From positions 1 through 22,671 of the forward strand of contig CAIPUQ010000311.1 in the NCBI GenBank assembly GCA_903868295.1: 22,671 nt of DNA, written 5' to 3'. A model generated the notes under the pieces. The model saw nothing but the letters and a program-made list of their open reading frames with translations. It was not told the DNA's origin and did no database searches. A program made the position numbers and the translations under genes. This stretch comes from an uncultured Roseiflexaceae bacterium. Lineage in GTDB: Bacteria; Chloroflexota; Chloroflexia; Chloroflexales; Roseiflexaceae. This document shows positions 7,258-14,809 of the stretch, piece after piece (position 1 is the stretch's first letter; each line of letters opens with the position of its first letter).

Positions 7258-8382
7258 TCAAAATGTCGACGTGAGGTTTTGGGTGACACCCGATTCTGCA
7301 GCGCGCAGACCGGCTTCGATAATCTCGATGACATGTGCTGCGTGGTGGGCGCTTGCCACTGCGGGGGTGCCGTGTTGGACTGCCGCGACGAGCTGCATGA
7401 TATCGGCATAGACGTGATGCTCGTCGATGTCGCGATGGGCGGTGCCTACCTCGGGCAAAATCCATTGATTGCCAGCCCAACGACCATCGGGGTGACTGTC
7501 GGCGATGTCGCTGCCAGGGTAACGGAGCGGTTCACCGTTGAGTTTGAGGCCGACGATGCTCCCTTTGGTCCCAAAGTAGCTCCCGCTGAACCCCTCGCTG
7601 ATGCTGCCTGCTGGTGTGCCATGTGCCATTGCATAGACATTATTTCCGAAGTCAATCAGGATGAGGGTGTTGTCGTCGGCGTCACAGTCGACCATCACAC
7701 CACGGAATTCGCGTTGGGGAATGCGGACTCCCGACATGGCGGTTACGCGTTTCGCTGGGCCGAGGATGCCAGTCAACCCGTGCAAGGCATATACGGTCAT
7801 ATCGTACAGCGGCCCACCACCCGGTTTGCGGTAATACCACGAGGGGTCAATGTTTGTGAGCGGATCGTTGCCCAAGCGAAACTCTTCGTTTTCGTGGTAT
7901 CGCCCAAATGATGCGCCACAAACTGCCCAACAGAGATCACCAATGGCGCCGGACTGAATGAGGCGGCGGATTTCTTGGTTATGCGGGCGATTCATTTCGC
8001 CGGGCGATGCAACGAGTTGAACGTGGTGTGTTTTGGCGAGTGCGATGAGTTCGTTCGCTTCTGCCAGTGTGGTGGTCATCGACTTATTGAAGTGGACGTG
8101 TTTGCCTGCCAAGATTGCTGCTTTGCCTTGGGCGTAGTGCATACCAATGGGCGTCGCCAACGAGATTGCGTCGACCGTGTCGTCGGACAGCATTGCAGCA
8201 AAATCGGTGTAGGCATGTGGGATGGCAAACTTTTCGGCGGCTGCATCTGCCCGCCCGGGGGCAGGGTCACATACGGCGGTGAGGATCGCGCGATCACGCA
8301 CATCGGGCATGCTCAGGTGGGGGAGGATTCCCCGTTGGGCGACACTACCAGCACCAACGACCCCAAATCGAAGTGGTTGCAT
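7258..8382 (-). CDS. Gfo/Idh/MocA family NAD(P)-dependent oxidoreductase
   Basis: A 374-aa oxidoreductase of the glucose-fructose oxidoreductase/inositol dehydrogenase family, probably acting on a sugar or cyclitol. The N-terminal Rossmann fold has GVVGAGSVAQ (7-16). The family's EKP motif is replaced by NKS (99-101), which keeps the catalytic lysine, Lys100. The C-terminal domain has GGGPLYDMTVYALH (188-201), with Asp194 and His201 at the usual active-site positions. I start at ATG 8382 because AAAGGAG (plus 8389-8395) lies 6 nt upstream; the open frame extends further but without homologous sequence. It is transcribed alone, divergent from the plus-strand gene run, and ends in a clear terminator. 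The substrate cannot be told from sequence. Confidence 0.9.
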   Translation of the reverse strand: MQPLRFGVVGAGSVAQRGILPHLSMPDVRDRAILTAVCDPAPGRADAAAEKFAIPHAYTDFAAMLSDDTVDAISLATPIGMHYAQGKAAILAGKHVHFNKSMTTTLAEANELIALAKTHHVQLVASPGEMNRPHNQEIRRLIQSGAIGDLCWAVCGASFGRYHENEEFRLGNDPLTNIDPSWYYRKPGGGPLYDMTVYALHGLTGILGPAKRVTAMSGVRIPQREFRGVMVDCDADDNTLILIDFGNNVYAMAHGTPAGSISEGFSGSYFGTKGSIVGLKLNGEPLRYPGSDIADSHPDGRWAGNQWILPEVGTAHRDIDEHHVYADIMQLVAAVQHGTPAVASAHHAAHVIEIIEAGLRAAESGVTQNLTSTF

Positions 8383-8517
8383 CAGGAACTCCTTTGTACG
8401 CAGATGGACGGTATGTCTATTGTATGCACAAAACGGCACGTGAACCGCATCGGAACGTATTGCCGAGTTCGATTGATATACAGTACAATCGTAACAGTAT
8501 CTATGCAAAGGTTCCCT
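8383..8517. promoter_or_regulatory. Divergent promoter region
   Basis: These 135 bases lie between the minus-strand oxidoreductase and the plus-strand gene run. On the plus strand, TTGCCG (8460-8465) and TACAAT (8484-8489) are 18 nt apart, a plausible sigma-70 promoter about 30 nt before the 5-TM protein start. On the minus strand, TACAAT (plus 8419-8424) lies about 37 nt before the oxidoreductase start but lacks a clear -35 box. Confidence 0.45.
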
Positions 8518-9147
8518 ATGCACACTCCACGTACCACACCGAGTCGGACCCGCGCCGCCGCTGCTCCCGAAGGGGGTATTGCACGTGGTCAGGTCCTGTT
8601 GTGGGTTTCGCTGGTGGGCTTTGCGTGGCTGGGGCTTTTCGCATTGGTCGTAATCTACCCGTGGAGTAGCGGCGATCGCACACATCATTGGGCGCTTGCG
8701 CTCATCTCAGCAACCGTTGGCTTGGCGACGTTTGGTCCGATTGAATCTGTATTGCGGACCAACGGCATAACGGTCCGCGGCATGTTTGGATTGGTCGTAT
8801 TGACCCATGTCATTGTGTATGTCCCCGTACCAAGTCGGTCTATTCTGAGCCTGGCTGACATCCCGGTGTATTTGATTGTGGCATTCGCGTTGTTTTATAC
8901 GGTGGGATCGCTGGCGATGCCGGTCATGTATGCAATAGGGAAGCGTGTGTTTGCACGCCGATCACGACGACATGACGCACGCCGAGCCTGGCGCCAAGCA
9001 ACCGAACTGGGTGCATTCTTATTCGGCTGTGTTATTTTGACTGGATTGCGCGCATTTACTCCCATGCTGGCCGGGTTGTGGTTGCTAATGGTGGTTTTCG
9101 CAGAGTATATTTTTCTTTCGTATATTGAGCCTCCGGCTGAGCGATAA
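8518..9147 (+). CDS. Membrane protein of unknown function, about five transmembrane segments
   Basis: A 209-aa protein I do not recognise. A short basic N-terminus is followed by hydrophobic segments at about 28-49, 62-80, 92-110, 118-145 and 168-200. A strongly basic loop, RRSRRHDARR, lies around 147-160. The arginine-rich loop should face the cytoplasm by the positive-inside rule. There is no enzyme motif and no cysteine pair. I start at ATG 8518 because AAAGG (8507-8511) lies 6 nt upstream; an in-frame ATG at 8503 would overlap that site. It is the first gene of the plus-strand run and ends 16 nt before tyrA, so it is probably co-transcribed with it. Confidence 0.75.
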   Translation: MHTPRTTPSRTRAAAAPEGGIARGQVLLWVSLVGFAWLGLFALVVIYPWSSGDRTHHWALALISATVGLATFGPIESVLRTNGITVRGMFGLVVLTHVIVYVPVPSRSILSLADIPVYLIVAFALFYTVGSLAMPVMYAIGKRVFARRSRRHDARRAWRQATELGAFLFGCVILTGLRAFTPMLAGLWLLMVVFAEYIFLSYIEPPAER

Positions 9148-9163
9148 CATTGAGGAGATGACG

Positions 9164-10135
9164 ATGATTCGAATAGCAATAGTGGGTATGGGTCTCATCG
9201 GCACGTCGCTAGGCATGGCATTGCGCGCGGGCACGAATGTGTCGGATGCGCTCGGACAAATTCAAGTCATTGGCTATGACGTTGACAAAGCAAATACGAA
9301 AGAAGCACGTGGCCGGCTTGGCATTGATGTGGTCGCGGATTCACTCAAACAGGCGCTTGAGGGGACGCATTTGGTCGTGTTGGCAGTGCCTGCACAAACA
9401 ATGCCTGGGCTATTCCGCGAGCTGGCGCCGTTGTTGGCAGAGGGCGCGGTGGTGACTGATGTTTGTAGTACCAAAGCACAAATCGCTGCCTGGGCGGACG
9501 AAATTTTGCCCAAATCGAATCCTTTCGTCGGCGGGCATCCGATGGCCGGGCGCGATGCATCTGGCCCCAAGGCAGCCACGCCGGAACTCTTTAAAGGTTC
9601 GGTTTACTGCCTCTGTCCTGGACTGACGACCCCCCCACAAGCGATTGCGTTGTGCGAGGCAGTGGTTGATCGGATCGGCGCCAAAACGTATTTTATCGAA
9701 CCGGTGGAACACGACGCGTACGTCGCCGGTATTTCGCATATGCCGTTTGTGCTCGCCGCAGGCCTTGTCAATATGACCGCATCCGCATCGTCATGGCGCG
9801 AAATGAGTGCGTTGGCGGCAACGGGATTCCGCGACACGACGCGCCTCGCATCGGGCGATGTGATTATGCATCGTGATATTGTGATGACCAACCGCATTGC
9901 CCTCGACCGCTGGTTGACCGATACCATCACGCAACTGCAATCGTTTCAGGAAGCGGTGGTAAAGGGTGACGAAGCTGCCATCACCGACTTCTTCAGTCAA
10001 GCCAAGACTGCCCGGGCGACGTGGCTCGAGCAAAAGCCCGGCATGCGCCCAGGCGAAGCGGACTACGAAGACACCGGTATGGATCTGGTGCAACGGCCTT
10101 CCCTCTTTGGCCGCATGGGAGGCAAAAAATCATGA
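9164..10135 (+). CDS. tyrA: Prephenate (or arogenate) dehydrogenase
   Basis: A 323-aa NAD(P)-dependent enzyme that oxidatively decarboxylates prephenate to 4-hydroxyphenylpyruvate in tyrosine synthesis. The Rossmann motif GMGLIG is at 8-13. The substrate-binding signature GGHPMAGRD is at 123-131 (His125), and HDAYVAGISHMP (183-194) carries the second conserved histidines. There is no ACT or chorismate mutase domain, so this is the compact monofunctional form without a feedback-sensing domain. ATG 9164 is chosen because GAGGAG (9152-9157) lies 6 nt upstream; an ATG at 9158 touches that site. The last bases overlap the next gene by 4 (ATGA), so the two are translationally coupled although metabolically unrelated. 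Confidence 0.92.
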   Translation: MIRIAIVGMGLIGTSLGMALRAGTNVSDALGQIQVIGYDVDKANTKEARGRLGIDVVADSLKQALEGTHLVVLAVPAQTMPGLFRELAPLLAEGAVVTDVCSTKAQIAAWADEILPKSNPFVGGHPMAGRDASGPKAATPELFKGSVYCLCPGLTTPPQAIALCEAVVDRIGAKTYFIEPVEHDAYVAGISHMPFVLAAGLVNMTASASSWREMSALAATGFRDTTRLASGDVIMHRDIVMTNRIALDRWLTDTITQLQSFQEAVVKGDEAAITDFFSQAKTARATWLEQKPGMRPGEADYEDTGMDLVQRPSLFGRMGGKKS

Positions 10136-10557
10136 CCGACACACCTGCTCCCATCCGCGTGTTGGTTGCCAAACCAGGATTGGACGGTCACGATCGTGGC
10201 GCGAAAGTCATTGCGCGCGCATTGCGTGATGCCGGGATGGACGTCATCTACACCGGTTTGGGTTTGACCCCGCATATGATTGTCGAAGCAGCATTGCAAG
10301 AGGACGTCGATGTTGTCGGGCTTTCGATTTTGTCCGGTGCGCACATGACGTTGCTTCCGAAGGTCACCCATGCACTCGACGCGGCGGGTTTGGACCATTG
10401 TGTTGTGGTCGCGGGTGGGATTATCCCCACTGACGATGCGCAAATACTGACGCAGACGCATGGCGTAGATGCGGTGTTTGGGCCAGGGACCACCACCGAA
10501 GAAATCGTCACGTTCATCCGCACAGCAGTTGCGCGCGTGCGTGCCCAGCGTCCATGA
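10132..10557 (+). CDS. B12-binding small subunit of methylmalonyl-CoA mutase (or related acyl-CoA mutase)
   Basis: A 141-aa stand-alone cobalamin-binding domain, equivalent to the C-terminus of the large mutase chain. It has the DxHxxG motif as DGHDRG (18-23, His20 the expected cobalt ligand), SIL at 65-67 and AGGI at 94-97, in the right order and spacing. It would pair with a separate catalytic subunit not encoded in this window. The start overlaps the tyrA stop (ATGA) and has GGGAGG (10117-10122) 9 nt upstream. The end overlaps the meaB start in the same way. Small subunits of isobutyryl-CoA or ethylmalonyl-CoA mutases look alike, so the exact substrate is open. Confidence 0.9.
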   Translation: MTDTPAPIRVLVAKPGLDGHDRGAKVIARALRDAGMDVIYTGLGLTPHMIVEAALQEDVDVVGLSILSGAHMTLLPKVTHALDAAGLDHCVVVAGGIIPTDDAQILTQTHGVDAVFGPGTTTEEIVTFIRTAVARVRAQRP

Positions 10558-11501
10558 GCGATCCACAGCGTCGTGCAGATGCAATCATCCAAGGTGATCG
10601 GCGTATGCTTGCACAGGCGTTGACGACGGTCGAGCGTGGTGGTGCTGACGCACGCGCCTTGGTGCGGTGTTTGCCTGCACTTCCCGAAGGACGAGTAGTC
10701 GGCATAACCGGCGCACCCGGTGCCGGCAAGTCAACATTGACGACCGCCCTTGCGCAGGCATTCCGCGCACGAGGTATGACGGTTGCCATTATTGCTGTAG
10801 ATCCCTCGTCGCCGCTGACGGGCGGATCATTACTGGGTGACCGCATTCGGATGTACGATTTGGCGGGCGACAGCGGTGTGTTTATTCGGAGCATGGCGAA
10901 TCGTGGTCGCTTTGGCGGGATCGCAGCGGCGACTGCTGATGCCACTGCGTTGATGGCTGCTGCAGGCTTTGCGGTGATTTTGATCGAAACCGTCGGTGCT
11001 GGCCAGAGCGATGTGGCGGTGGCGGACGTGGCTGATACGATTTTGCTGGTCGAGGCCCCCGGTATGGGTGATGAAGTACAGTCCATCAAAGCAGGGTTGC
11101 TGGAGGTTGCGGATGTCATTGCGGTGAGCAAATGTGACCGCGCAGATGCCGCAGCCACACTGCAACAGTTGCGCGCGCTCGTGCAGATGCAGCATCCGAG
11201 TGACGATGCCTGGCCGGTGGCAGTGTGCGGCGTATCGGCGTTGCAACAGACCGGCATAGAAGAACTGACTGATGCGTTGCTCGCACATCGGAGCTATTTG
11301 GCAATGCACCCACATACGGCGCGGGCATTGCATCGACGCCGTGTGCATTTGCAGCGTGCCATCGAGATCCAACTCTTCGAGGCAGTCGGGCGGACCAGCG
11401 CGTGGCAGTCGGCGCATCGCATCCTCACAACGGACAGCAGCGCAAACATCGATTCACTCGCTCAACAGATCCTCGCCGAGTGGCGTCGCTCCGTTGATTG
11501 A
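10554..11501 (+). CDS. meaB: MeaB/ArgK-family GTPase, acyl-CoA mutase chaperone
   Basis: A 315-aa G3E-type GTPase that loads and protects adenosylcobalamin in methylmalonyl-CoA mutase. It has Walker A GAPGAGKST (53-61), DPSSPLTGGSLLGDRIRM (83-100) and ETVGAGQSD (145-153), all typical MeaB signatures. The guanine-recognition motif reads SKCD (192-195) rather than the usual NKxD. A C-terminal dimerisation-type region (about 260-315) is present. The length is normal for the family. The gene overlaps the mutase small subunit by 4 bases (ATGA), and this pairing strongly supports the function over the older ArgK (arginine transport kinase) label. The next gene starts 33 nt downstream. Confidence 0.93.
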   Translation: MSDPQRRADAIIQGDRRMLAQALTTVERGGADARALVRCLPALPEGRVVGITGAPGAGKSTLTTALAQAFRARGMTVAIIAVDPSSPLTGGSLLGDRIRMYDLAGDSGVFIRSMANRGRFGGIAAATADATALMAAAGFAVILIETVGAGQSDVAVADVADTILLVEAPGMGDEVQSIKAGLLEVADVIAVSKCDRADAAATLQQLRALVQMQHPSDDAWPVAVCGVSALQQTGIEELTDALLAHRSYLAMHPHTARALHRRRVHLQRAIEIQLFEAVGRTSAWQSAHRILTTDSSANIDSLAQQILAEWRRSVD

Positions 11502-11534
11502 ACGCATAAACGGATGGTGCAAGAGAGGTGTGGC

Positions 11535-12776
11535 ATGGATGACGTCGTTGTCATTGGCGCAGGCATTGCGGGTTTGGCGGCTGCGCACGCACTTGTACAG
11601 GCAGGGTATCGGGTACGTGTGCTCGAGGCCCGCGATCGCATTGGAGGCCGCATCTGGACCGACGACAGCCCCAGCGATGGTCCCATCGAACGCGGTGCTG
11701 AGTTCATCCATGGCGATCGGGTAGCAATCTGGCAGTACGTGCAGCAGCTGGGCTTACACGCCGAAAAATCTCCGCTCTGGGACGGACGACGGATTTGGCA
11801 CAACGGTGCTCTGCATGACGCTCGTGTGCTCGAAAAAGTCACGGACATTGCGCGCCTCGAAACCATTGAAACCCAAATCATGGCTTATCAAGGACCAGAT
11901 ATTTCTTTTGCCGATTGGCTCGATGCGTCAGCGTATGCGGGTATTGCCCGTCACATTGCGGATATTCGCTACGCACACGCCAGTGCGACCACCCCTGCGC
12001 GTGGGAGCGTCCACGCGATGCAATCGGAATTCGCTGCACAACAGGTTGAAGGTGGTGATGATTACCACATCCGCAACGGCTATGCGCGTATCGTTGAATG
12101 GTTTGCCACAGGACTCGACATACACCGACAGCATGCAGTAACGCGCGTGGTACACAATCCAGAAAATGTGACGGTTGAATGCCAGAACGGGAGCGTGTTC
12201 CATGCACGGCGGGTCGTTGTGACGATACCGTTGGCGTTGCTCCAACGCGGGCTTCTGTCGTTTGTACCTGACCTAAGTGCTGCCAAACATGCGGCGATTC
12301 ACGCCCTCGAGATGAACAGTGCCTGCAAGGTATTGATGCGCTTTCGTCAGCCGTTTTGGGGTCCGCAGACGACGTTTATCACCCTCAACGACCCTGCGCC
12401 GGTGTGGTGGACAATCGACCCCGAACGGCCGTTATTGGTTGGATTTTTTACGGGGCCACGGGCCGATGCACTACGGGCAAATCCTGCCCCTGAAGCGTAC
12501 TGTCGGGCCTCGTTGCGTGCGGTGTTTGGTGCAGTCGTTGACGAGACCCTTGTCTCGTGGGAGCTGGTGGATTGGTCGGCAGATCCCTGGACCATGGGTG
12601 GGTACAGTTCGGTACCCGTGGGTGCACTATCTGCGCGGGCTGCATTTGCCTGCGCCGAAGGACGAATCCATTTCGCGGGCGAGGCCACTGCGCTCGACGG
12701 ACACCCTGCGAGTGTCCATGGTGCGCTGGTGAGTGGCCAACGTGCTGCAGCAGAGATTCGAGCAGCCCATGTATGA
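11535..12776 (+). CDS. Flavin-dependent amine oxidase (monoamine/polyamine oxidase family)
   Basis: A 413-aa FAD enzyme. The dinucleotide-binding motif VVVIGAGIAGLAAAHAL is at about 4-20, with Glu33 and ARDRIGGRIW following at the usual distance. The C-terminal FAD motif is RIHFAGEAT (about 377-385), preceded by WTMGGYS. This is the layout of the flavin amine oxidases, which oxidise primary or secondary amines with hydrogen peroxide release. There is no signal peptide, so it is probably cytoplasmic. I use ATG 11535, with GAGAGG (11523-11528) 6 nt upstream, rather than the in-frame ATG at 11514. The end overlaps the start of the next gene by 8 bases. Substrate unknown. Confidence 0.88.
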   Translation: MDDVVVIGAGIAGLAAAHALVQAGYRVRVLEARDRIGGRIWTDDSPSDGPIERGAEFIHGDRVAIWQYVQQLGLHAEKSPLWDGRRIWHNGALHDARVLEKVTDIARLETIETQIMAYQGPDISFADWLDASAYAGIARHIADIRYAHASATTPARGSVHAMQSEFAAQQVEGGDDYHIRNGYARIVEWFATGLDIHRQHAVTRVVHNPENVTVECQNGSVFHARRVVVTIPLALLQRGLLSFVPDLSAAKHAAIHALEMNSACKVLMRFRQPFWGPQTTFITLNDPAPVWWTIDPERPLLVGFFTGPRADALRANPAPEAYCRASLRAVFGAVVDETLVSWELVDWSADPWTMGGYSSVPVGALSARAAFACAEGRIHFAGEATALDGHPASVHGALVSGQRAAAEIRAAHV

Positions 12777-14784
12777 ACATCCAGAGCTGCGTGATGGTTT
12801 GACCGTCTACGATCCGGTATGGATCCCCCTCGCAGACGGGACACGGTTGGCAGCACGTATCATCCTGCCTGCCAATGTTGAAGAAGTGCCTGTACCTGCT
12901 GTGCTCGAGTACCTACCGTATCGGCGCAGTGACGGAACGTACCGTCGCGACGCCGTCCGCCACCCGTACCTGGCTGCCCACGGGATTGCAGCGGTACGTG
13001 TTGATATGCGGGGCAGTGGTGATTCGGACGGGATCCTCCATGATGAATATCTGCCGACCGAACAGGCAGATGCTTGTGCTGTTATTGCCTGGATTGCGGC
13101 GCAGTCATGGTGCACAGGCAATGTCGGGATGTTTGGGATTTCGTGGGGTGGGTTTAATGCATTGCAAGTAGCTGCCCTGCGCCCGCCGGCACTCAAGGCA
13201 ATCATCACGGTTTGTTCGACCGATGACCGGTATGCAGATGACGTGCATTACATGGGCGGATGTTTGCTCGCAGTTGATATGTTGCCTTGGGCTTCGGTGA
13301 TGCTGGCCTACAATAGCCGGCCACCAGACCCTGCAGTGGTTGGCGCGCACTGGCGCGAAATGTGGCTCAGTCGAATCGAAGAAACGCCACGCTATAGTGA
13401 AACTTGGCTAGCACACCAACGTCGCGATGCCTATTGGCAACAGGGCTCGGTATGCCAAGATTTTTCTCAAATCGCGTGCCCCGTCTATGCGGTCGGTGGC
13501 TGGGCAGATGGCTACACGAATGCAGTGTTTCGCTTGTTGGCAGGGTTGACGGTGCCACGCAAGGGTTTGGTCGGCCCATGGGCACACACATACCCCGAAG
13601 CAGGATCGCCAGGGCCCGCAATCGGGTTCCAAGATGAGGCAATCCGGTGGTGGAAGCACTGGCTGTCGGCAGAGGACACCGGCATCATGGACGAACCGAT
13701 GCTGACCACGTACCTGCAAGAGTCGGTGCAGCCGGCAAGTTGGTATCCGGAGCGACCCGGCCGTTGGGTCGCAGATGCAGCATGGCCGTCAGGAGCATGT
13801 CACACCGAGCAATGGTACCTCGGAGCGGCAGGGTTGACTGCAACGGTGCAAGCACCGCAGTACCCGCTGATTGGGACAGATTTGCGGCATGGAGCTGATG
13901 CGGGGATGTGGTGCTCGTATGCGACTCCCGGCGATTATCCACCAGATCAGCGTGGTGAAGATGGCCGTGCGCTGACGTTTGACGGACCGCCGTGTACTGA
14001 GCCAGTCGATGTGCTGGGCTTCCCACATGTCACCCTGCGCATTGCTGCGGACCAGACGACCGCGATGATGGTCGTACGATTGTGCGATGTGGCACCAGAC
14101 GGTACGTCGTTGCTTGTCAGCCGTGGGTTGTTGAATCTGACACATCGCAACGGGCATGACGTGGTAACGCCTGTCGTACCCGGAGCATTCATGGATGTGG
14201 TCGTGACCCTATCTGCAGCAGGGCATACGCTGGCCGTTGGGCACCGCTGGAGGCTCGCCATTGCACCGTCGTACTGGCCGCATGCATGGCCCAGCCCAGA
14301 ACCGGTGACATTGACTCTTGATACCGCCAATTGTGTGTTTGGCTTGCCGATCAGGATGCAACAACCGGCAGATGAAGCGGCCGGCCAATTTTCTCAACCT
14401 GCGGGGACCCCAGTCCATGACTGCACCGTTGTCCGGCCCGACGCACGGCAGCGCTATGAGCACTACGATCAGGTAGACCAGCGGTGGGAACTGCATGACG
14501 AAAACGACCACGGCATGTTCAGCCGCGCCGATGGATTGACCTATGGGCATCGGTCTGCTGATCGCTATATGTGTACCATCAACGACCCGTTGTCCGCTCG
14601 GAGTATCTGTGAGCATGACATCACGATTGGTCGTGGTGATTGGCAAACGCGCATCGTGACATGGTCTGAACTTCGCTGTGATCGCCAATGGTTTTTTCTC
14701 GATAATCGCATCACCGCCTACGAAGGTGACGTGGTGGTGGCACAACATGCGCATCAACATCGTGTCCGCCGTGATGGAATCTAG
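12769..14784 (+). CDS. CocE/NonD family serine hydrolase (X-Pro dipeptidyl-peptidase S15-like)
   Basis: A 671-aa hydrolase with an N-terminal alpha/beta-hydrolase domain and a C-terminal beta-sandwich (about 380-560). It is typical of cocaine esterase, glutaryl-7-ACA acylase and X-Pro dipeptidyl-peptidase relatives. The nucleophile elbow is GISWGG (Ser125). Asp247 in GGWADGY and His273 in GPWAHTYP complete a triad at the expected spacing. No signal peptide is seen, so it is probably cytoplasmic. I choose ATG 12769, which overlaps the previous stop by 8 bases; GTG 12733 is possible. The segment past about 560 is rich in Asp, His and Arg and I do not recognise it. It probably cleaves an ester or amide, but the substrate cannot be told. 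Confidence 0.88.
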   Translation: MYEHPELRDGLTVYDPVWIPLADGTRLAARIILPANVEEVPVPAVLEYLPYRRSDGTYRRDAVRHPYLAAHGIAAVRVDMRGSGDSDGILHDEYLPTEQADACAVIAWIAAQSWCTGNVGMFGISWGGFNALQVAALRPPALKAIITVCSTDDRYADDVHYMGGCLLAVDMLPWASVMLAYNSRPPDPAVVGAHWREMWLSRIEETPRYSETWLAHQRRDAYWQQGSVCQDFSQIACPVYAVGGWADGYTNAVFRLLAGLTVPRKGLVGPWAHTYPEAGSPGPAIGFQDEAIRWWKHWLSAEDTGIMDEPMLTTYLQESVQPASWYPERPGRWVADAAWPSGACHTEQWYLGAAGLTATVQAPQYPLIGTDLRHGADAGMWCSYATPGDYPPDQRGEDGRALTFDGPPCTEPVDVLGFPHVTLRIAADQTTAMMVVRLCDVAPDGTSLLVSRGLLNLTHRNGHDVVTPVVPGAFMDVVVTLSAAGHTLAVGHRWRLAIAPSYWPHAWPSPEPVTLTLDTANCVFGLPIRMQQPADEAAGQFSQPAGTPVHDCTVVRPDARQRYEHYDQVDQRWELHDENDHGMFSRADGLTYGHRSADRYMCTINDPLSARSICEHDITIGRGDWQTRIVTWSELRCDRQWFFLDNRITAYEGDVVVAQHAHQHRVRRDGI

Positions 14785-14809
14785 TACCGTACCAAGAAGG
14801 ACTACGTAG

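Noticed and set aside
7008..7409. Minus-strand open frames at 7008-7409 and 7033-7221 in the gap before actA
   Set aside because: They have no recognisable motif, no good ribosome binding site that I can see, cross the oxidoreductase terminator, and the longer one runs into the oxidoreductase gene in another frame. They are more likely chance frames in a leader region.
7975..8517. Plus-strand N-terminal extension of the 5-TM protein, which would make it about 390 aa
   Set aside because: The extra part is antisense to the oxidoreductase gene and has no protein-like features. The start at 8518 has a well-placed AAAGG site.
8383..8688. N-terminal extension of the Gfo/Idh protein to about 476 aa
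   Set aside because: The Rossmann motif starts right after ATG 8382, which has a strong AAAGGAG site. The extension overlaps the divergent promoter and the opposing gene.
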